A stretch of 64,000 nt of DNA from Areca catechu (lineage: Eukaryota; Streptophyta; Magnoliopsida; Arecales; Arecaceae), in contig CM038052.1 of the NCBI GenBank assembly GCA_021397845.1, positions 142,109,854 through 142,173,853 of the forward strand, read 5' to 3'. The position numbers and the translations under genes are program-made. Positions 42,807-54,323 of this stretch are shown piece after piece. Within the stretch, counting starts at the first letter, position 1, and each line of letters opens with the position of its first letter. The notes beneath the pieces were generated by a model, which searched no databases, was not told where the DNA came from, and saw only the letters and a program-made list of their open reading frames with translations.

Positions 42807-44255
42807 TGGTGGGGACACCGGAGGCACCAGAATAAGATAGAGACTTTTCAACCCTCAGTGAATTGATCAATAATTTATGAGTCCAACTATAATAAGGGCT
42901 TAGCCCATCTGAGACCATTTTAGTTGTTATTTGAGTTTTTTGAGTTTCAGTTCTATACTAGTCAGCTCATATTGAGCTAGTTCAGTCCAGTGTTAGTCAG
43001 CTCATGTCGAGCTAATTTTATTTTTTTGAGTCCTATTCAACCATATTGAAGACTCAAGACCACATCATATAAGTGAAGACCAAGTCCAACCAGATTGAAG
43101 ACATGGAAGTATAGCCCAAGTCCAACCCAGCTTGAAGATTTGAAGACCCCAGGAGGAAAATTCATAAAACCCTGATTCCTTGCAGATGCCCTCCAAATGC
43201 CCAGATTCCCTTCCAGATGCCAAAATATATTCATATACCAAGGCATCCATGATTTTAGAGGTCCATCTGCATCCTAGCCCAAAGAAATCAAGCCCATGTG
43301 CCAAGCCCAAGCCCGTAAGAAGTAAGATACCAGGGAATATTCCTGCTACCTGGCTACCAGGCCACCCCAGGTTCCAGAGGCCCAAACCCATGCGCCCGAG
43401 CCCCTTTGGGCCGGCCTCTTGCTACTCCTAGAAGCCCAACACGCCCCCTAGGCATCCTTGGAGTGTTGGCCAAGTCAAGAGAATTTTTAGGGATTTTTTC
43501 TACCTAATGTTTCCTTATTTTCTAGCTAGGGTTTGAGAGGGAAAAGGATTCTTATGTAAAGACTTATGTGCCCTTACTTGGAGCCCAAGGTTAAGGGTCT
43601 ATTTAAAGGACCCTAGCCTTTTGTATGAAGGGAGATTTTGATATTGAAATAAACCTTGAGTTCTTCTGTTGCTTTGAGTGATTACCCTGCTGTGTGCATA
43701 AAGGGGTTTGAGAGTTCTTCTTCCCGGTGTTTGCAACCATTTTCCTGCCGCCAACCATCCTTCTAGCCCCCTCCAAAACTTTCTTCCCTTTGTTATTTTC
43801 CTTTGTTTTTTTAATTTCTTCTGAGTTTTCTAACCCCTGACAAGTCGTTTGCAGGTCCCCGAGTTCCTACGAATCCAACGACTCCAGCCAAGCCTCAATC
43901 AGACCACCGAGCAGAAAGCCGGGTATCCGCGGGTCTTTGGCTCAGTTTTCCAGGCCGCATCCATCGAGGAACGAGAGATCCCTTCACTGTGATCTTCACC
44001 GAGCACTTCAGATGTTGTCAGGTACACCCCCTCTACCTCCAGTCTTATTATTGTAGGAGAACTTGCCCTAACCCAGGCTTCTCAGCCCCGGCGATCCTTC
44101 TTTAGTACTTTTCTAGGTTCTAATATGCATGCTTGCCTTCAAAATTTCATATAAAATTTCCTACAACTAATTTTGATCTGAAATTTGGGAATTAATCACC
44201 TAACCTCACATATAAAACATACAAAAAGAATTGCATGCATATTAGTCCCCCATCA
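42807..44255 (+). repeat. Solo LTR 2, TSD ATAGA
   Basis: Starts TGGTGGGGACACCGGAGG and ends TAGTCCCCCATCA. ATAGA is present at 42802-42806 and 44256-44260. By eye it is nearly identical to the Gypsy-B 3' LTR at 60190-61640, so it came from the same family. TATTTAAAGG near 43602 and GAAATAAACC near 43655 are likely promoter and polyadenylation signals. Confidence 0.95.
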
Positions 44256-44840
44256 ATAGACCAAACTTTTTCACCTTCTTATGACATCCAGTGATATGAT
44301 TATGATATCCCACTAACCAACATATAACATCCCCTGGCCAAAAGAGTTTACGAAGCAAACATTTTCAACTTCTATGGGAGCCATTATGGTAGCTGGGTTT
44401 TAATGACACCTAGATGTATATTTGGTCCAATAATAATGTTTGGCACCTCATGATATCCTAAAGGGAATTTATGACATCCATAGTGAATTCTATGACATCC
44501 ATGTATCGAAATAGGCCCTGTAGTTGCATTTGTCACGAACTCATGACATCCATCAGGAATTATATGATATCATGATTGGATAGTAAGACACTCGGTATCC
44601 AGATAGGTCCAGGATTGACCTTTGTCACCATGTTATGATATCTCGAAGGGATTCTATGACATCATAAGGTGTTTCTATAACACCTCATTAAATCTAAGCA
44701 TGTATCGAAATCAGGTTTGGAATGAACTCATGGCATCCTGATGGGATTCTATAATAGCTTGAGGGGAATATGACACCTAGTTATTGGAATTGGTGCCAAA
44801 ATGATGTTAGTCATCAATTAATGACATCCCATGGTGATTT
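44256..44840 (+). repeat. TATGACATC-type array, continuation
   Basis: The array resumes with the second unit type (CACCTTCTTATGACATCC, CATATAACATCC) and then the ~93-bp type again (GGCACCTCATGATATCC, GAACTCATGACATCC). It fades out near 44835. Confidence 0.75.
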
Positions 44841-45200
44841 TACTAAATCTCCTATTGGAAAAGTGCATCTTCTTCTTATGAATTGGAGAGCTTTTAATAT
44901 TTTGATTTCTGAAACTGAAGGTTGGTGAAGAAAGGAAGCTAAGGTTCCTTCCCGAAGGAGGGTGTGGTCTTCATATGACATTTGGCGATTGATATCTAGA
45001 TGGCAAAGTGGTAATCCCTTATCCAATCGGCCTATAAAACATAACAAATGGATGCCATATGATCCTAAAACTACTTCCTTCAACTTCTTGGCTCTTCTTC
45101 CTTGTCACCAGCATTAGAGGAATGAAGCTACATCTTGAAGCATATATTGGTGGCTTGGTGTATGGCTATATCGACTTCAAAATGCATGGGTTATACCTCT
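44841..45200. other. Unassigned interval
   Basis: A plus-strand frame from about 44940 reads RRRVWSSYDIWRLISRWQSG and NKWMPYDPKTTSFNFLALLP, with stops on both sides. I do not recognise it. An 89-codon minus-strand frame over 45083-44814 also shows no domain. It lies between the repeat array and the Tat-1 LTR and may be part of the array-bearing locus. Confidence 0.2.
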
Positions 45201-46016
45201 TGTTGACATTGATCCCTGCGAGCTAGACAGAGTGCCTGGGTCGCCAGTTCACTTCCTTGGGTTCCTATAAAATAAATCCCTGACCGAAATTTCTCTGGTG
45301 GGGGACACTCTGATGCTTAAGTCAGTAGAGGTTAGGCCACAGAATGGAGAGCTCAAAGAAAGAGAGATGGGAAAAAAGAAGAGAATGAATCTGGCATGTG
45401 GTAAGCTAGTCTTTGACTGGCTCAGAATTGCCTAGGAATTGCTTACCTTAGAGGTCCCCTCTTACCTTTATTTATAGGCATTGTCCTAACTGAAAGTGGT
45501 TAGGGCTTTCTGATTTCTATTAGGGAAGTTAGTCGATATAACTTCTCTTCAGCTAATTGTAGTTACTGTCAAAGGTTAGTTACCTCAATCTTATTGAAGC
45601 CGTGGCTGTCAGATATATGATTGGTTGGTTATAACAACCAAGACCGTTCTTGATGGCTTTAGTTTGACGTAGATCCGTCACCCTCTTCGAAATTGGTCGA
45701 TAGTCATTTAGTCGACTATAGATCGGCCATTTACTTTGGAATTGTTTGCTTCGAAGTGCACATTATGGATAGGTCATTTACTTCAGTGTTGTTTGCTTCA
45801 GAGTGCACTTTGTGGATTGACCATTTATTTCGAAGCGATCCCAAGCCATGCATTATTGCTAGGTGAAATGTAGCATTGAATCATTCTTCCATCAAGTTCT
45901 GAAAGTATCCTCATGTGAATCCATCCAATCGACCAGTCCAAATAGGATCAATTGGACCTTTGGGCCGGTAATTACCTTTTTGAGCCAGTTTATCATAATA
46001 ATTGCCCCCCACTACC
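45201..46016 (-). repeat. Tat-1 3' LTR and polypurine tract
   Basis: The minus-strand tract GGTAGTGGGGGGCAAT (46016-46001) precedes the LTR, as GGAGCAAGGGGGGCAAC does in Tat-2. The LTR reaches to TGTTGACATTGATCC at 45201. The internal block GGTGGGGGACACTC at 45297 matches Tat-2 at 14865. A TATA box CCTATAAATAAAG lies on the minus strand near 45468. The inner end reads TATTATGA instead of a clean TG, so the boundary is uncertain by some bases. Confidence 0.65.
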
Positions 46017-46484
46017 AATTTCAAGGCAATTTACTACTTTGAAAGATGGGAGTATTAATTTTTTGTCATTTCTCAGTGAGGGAAGAGATAGCTAATGATG
46101 GCAAATCTTTGATCCGGCTGGCAAGTAACTGCTTTCTATTTTGAGAGTCGTGTTTGGGACAGGTGTCAAACTCTTGTTGGTCCTTGGAGAAATGGCACAA
46201 GCTGGAGAGTCGTGTCACTTTTTTCATTATGGTATTTCGACCAACTCCCCATCTTTGGCTTGGTGGGGGATATGGCATCATCCTATCCATCTAGCATCAT
46301 TTGGGTTTTTCATCTTGGCCGTCAGTCACATTCTCGCGGATCGTGGAAAACAGGCTAGTTTTTCTTTTATCGAATCGACTGGCATCTTTTAGTAGTTCGT
46401 ACCCACAAATGGCTCTGCTCATACATGACATGATCGAAGATGCTTCACATCTTCCGAGGGAAGCATCCGAATCATTGTTGCCCT

Positions 46485-46496
46485 CCATATAAAGGA
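46485..46496 (+). promoter_or_regulatory. TATA box for antisense accessory ORF A
   Basis: CCATATAAAGGA stands about 145 bp before the ATG at 46639, followed by a pyrimidine-rich leader, at the same relative place as the plus-strand TATA boxes near 15870 (Tat-2) and 49149. Confidence 0.5.
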
Positions 46497-46638
46497 TACT
46501 TGCACCAGGAGATGAACTTCTTCATTTCCATTGAAAAATTTCTTTCTCCTCTAGTTCCTCCGAATTTTCTTTTTTCTTCTCAGGTTTTCTTCTCTTTCCA
46601 TAGATAGAAACTTTTTCTCTTTTTCCCTTTCTTTTATC

Positions 46639-48663
46639 ATGGTTAGGTCTGTGAGAGTCCCTGCTGCCAATGGGATTCTGGCTAGTGTGGAAGAAGGGGG
46701 TTCCTCTAGCATTACTTGCTCTAGGAAGAATAGTATTAAGTCCAAATCGGAATCCCTCGTTTGTTCCTTGTCTTTTTTCCAAACTAGCTTATCTTAGGGA
46801 ATGTTACCATATTTTGAAGAATCTTCCATTAATGCTCCCCCAACTCGATGAAAGGGTAAACCATCCTCCTTTCGATGCGATTGTGGTGTATGAAGACTAC
46901 CTAAAGGCTGGTCTTTGATTTCCTTTACCTCCATTTTTCATCAAAATTTTTAATCTGTATCGTGTGGTTCCAGCACAGTTGACTTCAAATAGAATTCAGA
47001 GTATCTATGGCTTTTTGGTCTTTTGTGATATTCTGAACATAGAGCCTAGGACCCCATTATTTACATCCCTCTTCATATTGAAGAAGGATTTCCACGGCCA
47101 TGGGTGGTGGGTCATCAGCCCTCGTCCTGGTTGAAAATTAATTAAAGAATTATCGACCGCTATCCATGGGTGGAAACCCTATTTCTTCTTTATCTTCTCT
47201 TCCCAAGCTTGGGGTTTCGATATGGAGTGAAGAGAACCCCAATTAGATGTTAATGCTGGCAAAAATGTTCTGAGGGCCGACCAAGCAGACTTTGATATGA
47301 TGTTTGGATCTGAAATTCCTTTAGTCGGAGAACTGTTTAGCAAGCATAATCTACACCTCACTCAGATCAGTGAGTTCCTGTCTTTAGGTATAATTGTTAG
47401 TTAGTCTTTGTTTCACTTAGTTCCTTGTGCATTCCCATTGCCTGATCTTTGTAGTTCTTTCTGTTTGCAGGTGAGAAGATGAAGCTAGACTTTAGTAAGC
47501 TTCGTTAGGCTACTAGGAAGAGATCCGTGCCGACCCCTCAAGAGGGGTCGGAGATTAAGAAGAAAGCTCAGTTCGAAGAGGCCACGAGATGTACATCGAC
47601 AAGGATGACTTCGAAGGACGGTGATGTGCCTCTATCAAAGCTCCACTCAAGGGGCTCTACTCCAATTCAGACTCCAGGATGGCTAGATCCTGCCCCTGTC
47701 ATCGATGTACCAGTAGTTCGACTCTCCCCTTAGGACAAAGGCAAGGCTCCTCAGGCCAAAGAGGAGTTGGGAAGAGACACTCCCACCGATAGGGAGTATG
47801 AAGTAGATTTTACTATCTTCTTGGACAGGCGGGGTTTGGAGAACCTCGAACTAGCCAAGCAGCTATTGAAGGCCACACTCCTCCCAAGGGATTAGGAGGT
47901 AATGAAGAATCACCGACGCGAGCAGGTTGGTGACACAATCTATCCAAACATCCTGAGAGTAAGTATCTTTTTCCTTATCCATTTTTTTGTGACGGTGGTT
48001 AACAAAACTAACTCTTTCTTCCTTTGGTTGTCTGGTATAGCTGATCCATGAGGTGGCCCTGCTAGAGGAAGGCATATCAAGGTTCACCAGTCTCAGTAAT
48101 AGCCTTTGAGAAGAGCTCTAGGCTACGAAGGCCGAAAAGGAGGTGGCCGAAGAATTGAAAGTGGCCATGGAGGAAAAGCCTTATAGGAGCATTGCCGACG
48201 TTCAAACTTTGAAGACTGAGTTGAAGATATCCGAACAGGAGGCAAAGCTCCAGAAGAAGAAGAAGAAAATCCATTCCTTTGAATACTCTACCAAGGAATG
48301 CCAAAAGAAAATCGAAGAGGCGGTCAAGGAAGCAAAGTCTGCAAAGGAATAGGCTACCCAGGCCATTAACGATTATAAGAAATCTTCCAGCTTCAACAAT
48401 GAAATAACTGAGTCTAGGGTGATCAACTACTGGATAGGCTTCAATGATAGTGCTAAAGAGGTTTGTGAACTTTATCCAAACCTAGACCTCTCAAAAATAT
48501 AACTGTACGAGGTCGAAAAAGAACTTGAGCCTCAAACTAAAGCCAAAGAAGTTCCAGGACAACCAGAAGAGGCCCCAGTTGTAGTTGATCTAGAAGCTCC
48601 GAGCCAATCAGAAGAGCCTCCTTCCTTGGCCGACCCAGAGGTTGTCCTAATAATGGATGACTG
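46639..48663 (+). pseudogene. Tat accessory ORF A (Transposase_28 / PF04195-like), antisense
   Basis: ATG 46639 opens MVRSVRVPAANGILASVEEG. In shifting frames exon 1 then shows LTSNRIQSIYGFLVFCDIL, FTSLFILKKDFHGHGWWVIS, AIHGWKPYFFFIFSSQAWGF and LFSKHNLHLTQISEFLSL, the pattern of the 'putative gypsy type transposon' family PF04195. Two introns look real: one ends TTTCTGTTTGCAG (about 47470), and another runs from GTAAGT at 47958 to GTCTGGTATAG (about 48040). The last part is coiled coil (VAEELKVAMEEKPYRSIADV, KLQKKKKKIHSFEY), then VCELYPNLDLSKI and an acidic tail to the stop at 48661. Many stops make it dead. Its role in the element is not known to me. Confidence 0.65.
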
Positions 48664-49297
48664 AGTTTTTATACCTTTCTTTTCCTTTTATTTTTGTCTG
48701 ATCTGAAATGCAAATGTACTCTTTTTGAAATGAATGAAGAATACTTATTCTTTCCAGGTTGTGTAATTATGTAGCTCTCCAAAAAAAAATTTATAAGAAA
48801 AAGATAGACTTTTTTAATAAAGAGAGAGAAAGAGGTATTTGCCAATAATGACAAACCTCAGCTTCTGTTGATGGTTTTGATCCACCATTAGTGGGTCATA
48901 ACACCCTTGCAGATTCGTATTTTCATTGGAGAGGAAGTTATTATTCAGATCATGGGATCGTATCGATCGGAGTCATTAAAGCTGCATGCCTTCAAAATTG
49001 GATCGATCATGGTCCTTTTATTTCTTTTAACTACCTTCTCATGCATCGAGGTTGTCATCTCAACTCCCGTCAATTGGAAAGTACACACCTGGCATGATCA
49101 GAGGGGTGTTCAAGGGTTGAATGAGAAATCTAGGCTATCGACGCCTCCTATATAAGAGGCCTTTATCTCCGAGGGTTAAATCTTTCCTGCCATTAGCATC
49201 TTTGTCTTTTGAGCAGCTTTTACCTCGATTATCTCCTTTTACAAGTTTCTCCATTCTTCTCAATAAACAAATCTTGATATTTCTTTTCCTTCATAGA
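48664..49297 (+). promoter_or_regulatory. Intergenic/promoter region before accessory ORF B
   Basis: Contains no ORF with a domain. A TATA box CTATATAAGAGG lies at 49148-49159, and a pyrimidine-rich stretch ends TTTCCTTCATAG directly before 49298, like a splice acceptor. Parts (CCAATAATGACAAACCTC, TTTGATCC) resemble the region before accessory ORF A near 46090-46115. Confidence 0.45.
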
Positions 49298-52164
49298 TGT
49301 CAAGATTAAGCCGAACGTTAGAAGGCTTTGACAAGCCATCAAGAAGAGGGCGGCAATAGACACTTTGGTGAGAGAATGATGAAGGGTTATGAAGAGGACC
49401 CGTTCATCCACTGCTCTTTCAAAGGTTCCCATCGGGGATAATACCCCTATAGTCATGGAATTGACCTCAGATGAAGATAACGTTCCTTTATCAGAACATT
49501 CCTCAAAGAAAATGTTGGTGGAATTCCCTTCAGAGTAGTCGAATACATCCACTGAGTGGCCGATGGTGTCATCTCCTCCTGAACCATCTATGGAGCCCAG
49601 TTAGAGGGATAAGGGTAAGGCTCCTGGTGGGGACACCAGGATCAGACACAGATCCCTGGATCCCATATGGTTTAATTAGTCATGTGTCAAAGTTTTAAAA
49701 ATTTTGTAATCAATTAAGATCGAGTCCTGTAACAAGTTGAGGTTAGTTGATTTGTCTCAACCCTCAACCTAGTTAGTATTTTGAGTCCTGTACATCAATT
49801 ATGAGTCCAATATGAGCATAATTTTTATACAAGAGAGGAGGTCACCCTATTTTGGAGTTCCACCAGGCCACATCCAGGAGTCAGAGACCGCTACATCAAT
49901 CCATTGGATCTTGTGTGACAACCCAGGATCCAAGATGCTTCCAGAAACCTTGATTCTTTCCAGATGTCCTCTAGATGCCCAGATTCCAGTCCAGATGCCA
50001 GAGCATATTCCCAAACCAGGGCATCCATGATTCCAAAGGTCTCTCTACATCCTAGTCCAAAGAAATCAAGTCTAAGTGCCAAGCCCAAGCCCTAAAGAAG
50101 CAAGATTCTATGGAATATTCCTGCAACCAGGCTACCAGGCCACCCCAGCTTCCAGAGGCCCAAACCCATGCACCCAAGCCCCTTTGGGCTGGTCCCTTGC
50201 TGCCCCTAGAAGCCCAACACGCCCTCCTAGGCATCCTTGAAGTGTTGACCAAGTCCAAGAGGTGTCCTTGAGTGGAATAGTCAAAGCATGAAGGAAAAAG
50301 GAGAAGACTAGGTCAATTCCTAACCTAATGGGGATTTGTTTTTCTAACCTAGCTAGGAAAGGACTTGTATTCCAATTTGGAAGAGGACTTATAACCCAAG
50401 TGTAACCATGGTTAGTGAGGGCATGGGAACTCTATAAATACCCCATCCCTCCCCATCTTGTAATCAACTTTTGTTCATGTTATCAAAACCCTGGTGAATT
50501 TATTTTGAGCTTGCGAGCTTGTGTTACTTTATTTTTTTGGTTCTTTGGTTTGTGTTTGTGTTTCCTTGCTGCCCTAACATCCTTCCACACCCTAACTCAC
50601 TACCATACAAGCCTTCACATGTCCAAGAAGGAGTGCCCTAAGCCACCAAGCAAGGAGAACTTCAACAAGCTTCAAACAGCCCAGCTTCTAAACCCTAACC
50701 TGATTCCTTTTAAACATAGTTTTCTTTCCTTTTCTTACTTGCTGTTTTGATTGACCCTTGACATTTTTGCAGGATCCATGAGGTATTTCACCTCCCTAGA
50801 GGAGGCTTTCCTTACATCCGGAACCATCCAAATCAGCCATCTAATCAAGGAAACCGAACTTCATCATCCAGACTCCAATCAGAGTGCTGTGTGATCTCTT
50901 CATCGGACGTTCTTCAAATCACTAATTAGTAACATCCTTCCCTTCTTTTAATTTCTAATTTGATGAAGATAAGCTATCCTAATCTGGGAGTTTCTCAATT
51001 CTCGGGTCCTGAAATTTATTATTTTGCTTGAGTTTGCCTGCGATACAATGATTATATGCATTACTCTTCTTCTTGCTAGTTCTTACTTTTATTTGAAAAT
51101 TTAGCTTACAAACTAAATTATAAAAATCATAAAAAAATTATTTTACTATTTTTTCCTGCATGTTTAGCAATCTTAGAGTCCTCCCGCATCAGCTCCCATT
51201 ATTGAGATAATGTCTAAGCCACAAGCCGGACCCGAACCACAAGTCGACGAAGAAAAAGGCTTCAATGTATATGCTAACAGCGGTCTTGACATTCCAAGAC
51301 TAGCTAAGACCATGTTGAAGGCCAATATTCTTTGGAAGGATTGAGAGATAACAAAGAAATGTCGGCTGGAGGACATTTTTACCTCGATACCCCAATACAC
51401 TGCGGGTGTGTGTTAAAATCTTCTTCAAGATTTTTTCCTTAGGTCTTTGTTATTGCTACTAACTTCATCTATGTTTTTCTTGGCAGTTTATCCACAAAAT
51501 CTCTCTAATAGAGAAGAGCATCTGTGGATTCACTGACCTTAACAAAAGTCTTCAGGACTAGTTGGCATCTATTAAAGCTAAGAAAGAAGTGGTCGAGGAA
51601 CTTCGAGTGGCCACAAAACAAAAATTGGACTATGCCACTACTGTCAATCTTTCATTAGAGAAGGAATTGAAGGTGGCTCAGGTTAATATGACCAAACTCA
51701 TGACTGATTTGAAGAAGAAAAGGAGAAAATTGAGTTTGGCCAAAACGATAATAGAAGACAACCTCCAAAATTTTGAAGAGGCCATGGCCTAGAAGGCCAA
51801 GCTAGAGAAGAAGATCAATACCCTTGAACAAAGGGTGGAATTGGCCGAACAAAGAGTGGAGCTGGCCAACCAAGCAGTTCTTCACACCGTCGAAGAATAT
51901 AAGAAATCCAAAGCTTTTGACGATGAAATGAATGAAGTGGGGATGGAGAGCTATAATATTGGCTTCCAGGATTGCTTGAAGAAAGTCAAAAAACTATATC
52001 CAGATCTCGACATCTCCACCATTACAACTGCCGATGATGATATGGATGAGGAAGATGGATCAGAAAAACTAGTCAAAGATATACCTACTCCTTCAATCGA
52101 AGGTGTATCCATTCAAGAGGCAGTCATTCCTGCTCCAACTTCTGGATCGGCTGAAAAAAATTAA
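49298..52164 (+). pseudogene. Tat accessory ORF B (Transposase_28-like), first exon missing, split by solo LTR 3
   Basis: 49298-49624 corresponds to exon 2 of ORF A (VKIKPNVRRL, then IVMELTSDEDNVPLSEHSSK). It continues after the solo LTR at 51192 (PIIEIMSKPQAGPEPQVDEE, FNVYANSGLDIPRLAKTMLK). An intron-like stretch ends TTTTCTTGGCAG (about 51486), the same site as in ORF A. The last exon is coiled coil (ASIKAKKEVVEELRVATKQK, LEKKINTLEQRVELAEQRVE) and ends SYNIGFQDCLKKVKKLYPDL plus an acidic tail to the stop at 52162. The exon carrying the conserved N-terminal domain is absent. Stops lie near 51343, 51559 and 51790. Confidence 0.65.
49625..51191 (+). repeat. Solo LTR 3, TSD GCTCC
   Basis: Starts TGGTGGGGACACCAGG and ends AGTCCTCCCGCATCA. 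GCTCC is present at 49620-49624 and 51192-51196. A TATA box CTATAAATACCCC lies near 50433. Related to, but clearly diverged from, the Gypsy-B LTR. Confidence 0.95.
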
Positions 52165-52439
52165 TCTTGATGTATACAGTTTTCATTTTTCCTTATTTGT
52201 CCAGGTGGATCAACTTTCTTTCAGAAGTAGGTAAAAAATCTTTCCAGATGAATGAAACTTTTCTTTTATTCAATGAGCACTTCTTAATGAATGCACTTTG
52301 AAATTTTTCTAAGTATGGATTGATTAGTACGATAGATGAATACTTTAGAGCACTTCCATGAGATATTTTAGGGTTCTTTACTAACTCCGATTGATCTTAT
52401 CTTCATCATAGACTAAAGAGTCTAATCTTGCTGATACCG

Positions 52440-53130
52440 TAGGCAAGTCAGGTCCATCCGCTTGCACTTGTCGGCTATATGTAAGATAGGCTAATTTTTG
52501 CACTTTATCGGATTTACCATTAGAGTGGATTGATTAAGCCATCTCTTGTACTTTTTAATGATGATAAGGTAGGCTGGTCAAGCTCGCCTTTGCACTTATC
52601 AGATTTACTGTTAGGGTAGGCTGATTAGGCCATCTTTATATTTTTTATTGATTATAAGGTAGGCTGGTTAGGCCCGCATTTGCACTCATCAGATTTACTG
52701 TTATGGTAGGCTAATTAGGCCATCCTTGTGCTTTTCATTGATAATAAGGAGGCTGGTCAAGCCCTCCTTTGCACTCATTAGACTTATCATTAGGGTAGGC
52801 TAGCTAGGCCATCCTTGTGCTTTTTATTGATAATAAGGTAGTTTGGTTAGGCTATCCTTGTATTTTTCATTAATAATAAGGTAGGCTAGTTAGGCCCACC
52901 TTTGCACTCATCAAATTTACGGTTAGGCAAGTTAGGCCGCCCTTGTACTTTTCATTGATAATAAGGTAGGTTGGTTAGGCCACCCTTGTGCTTTACATTG
53001 ATAATAAGGTAGGCTGGTCAGGCCCGCCTTTGTACTCATCAGATTTACCATTAAGATAGGCTGGTTAAGTAATCCTTGTACTTTTCATTGATAATAAGGT
53101 AGGCTGGTTAGGCCCACCTTTAACTAGACA
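52440..53130 (-). repeat. ~90-bp tandem array in the Tat-1 3' region
   Basis: The phrase ATAAGGTAGGCTGGT recurs at about 52563, 52653, 52743, 52831, 52875, 52959, 53003 and 53093, giving 88-90 bp steps with some 44-bp half steps. Each full unit joins two related ~45-bp halves (GCCCGCCTTTGCACTCATCAG and GGCCATCCTTGTGCTTTTCA). It lies between the integrase end and the stop of accessory ORF B. The interval 52165-52439 before it holds no gene. Confidence 0.88.
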
Positions 53131-53149
53131 CTTCACTAAGGCCATCCAA

Positions 53150-54300
53150 AAAATGATTTTTATTGATAGTACTTGCAAAGGTTTTCTACATTCCAACGCT
53201 GAGGTGGTAGGGAACCGTCCAGAGTTTCAAGTCGATAAGCTCCTGGGCGTATGACTTCTCTGATCCAATAAGGTCCCTCCCAATTATGAGAGAGTTTGTC
53301 TTATCCTGTCGACCTGAATACTTTGGACCTTCGTAATATTAAGTCTTTGAGTCGGAAGGTTCGTGCCTTCATCCTAGAGTTATAATATCTGGCGATCTTT
53401 TGTCGGTACATAGCCATCTTCATTTGAGCCTGAAGTCAGGTGCTTTGGAGTAGATCAAGGTCTGCTCTATGGTGCTCCAAATTTTTAGGTTCTTTAAAGT
53501 GGTCAATCCTTAGGGATTGTAAAGCAACTTCCATTGGGAGAATCGCTTTGGTGCCATAGGCCATGTTGAACAGAGATTCCTCGGTAGCCATTCTGGGGGT
53601 TGTCCGGTATGCCTAAAGGACTGAGTTCAGTTCTTCGACCTAGAGCCTCTTGGTATCGTTCAGCCTGGTCTTCAGACCATGGAGAATCGTCCTGTTGGTT
53701 ACTTTGACTTCTTCATTAGATTGAAGATGGCTGATAGAGGTTAGCTTGTAGAGATTATGATATCAGGTGCAGAAGTCTTTGAGCTTAGGATTGTCAAATT
53801 GCCTTCCATTATCAGTGATGATGGCATGAAGAATTATGAACTGGAAGATAATGGAGTTCCTGATAAAGATTTCGACTTTCCCTTCAATTATGTGAGCTAA
53901 ACATTCAGCTTCGACCCATTTAGTGGAGTAGTTGATGGCTATGATGAGGAACTTCCATTTTTCAGAGACTGGAGGGAATGGGCCGAGGATATCCATTCTC
54001 CATTGGGAGAAAGGCCACGGGGCTATTAAGTGAGTCAGCTAACTTGCAGGGCATCTCTGGACATTAGAATATCTTTGATATTGGTCACATCTTCAAACGT
54101 AGTTAGCAGCATCCTTTTATATGGTCGGTCAATAATAACCTTGGTGAATCACCTTGTAGGCTAGAGATCTGTCTCCCAGATGGTCTCCACATATGCCTTC
54201 ATACACTTCTCTTAGGGCATAGCTGGCATCTGATGGCCCCAAACATTTTAGTAGGGGTTGTGTGAAAGACCTCTTGTATAGTGCTCCATCTAGAATAATA
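53150..54300 (-). pseudogene. Tat-1 integrase
   Basis: Core motifs on the minus strand: MDILGPFPPVSEKWKFLIIA (first Asp), STKWVEAECLAHI and AIITDNGRQFDNPKLKDFCT (second Asp) at 53996-53763. The C-terminal end GRDLIGSEKSYAQELIDL with a W-T-V-P-Y-H phrase lies at 53290-53190. The N-terminal zinc-binding region is recognisable around 54050-54250. Several stops and frameshifts break it. Confidence 0.82.
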
Positions 54301-54323
54301 TATTAGGAAGCCATCTAACAGAC

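Noticed and set aside
46066..46782. Overlapping ORFs on both strands between the Tat-1 LTR and accessory ORF A
   Set aside because: Conflicting frames with no domain. The region is better explained as the promoter and leader of the antisense ORF, with a TATA box at 46485.
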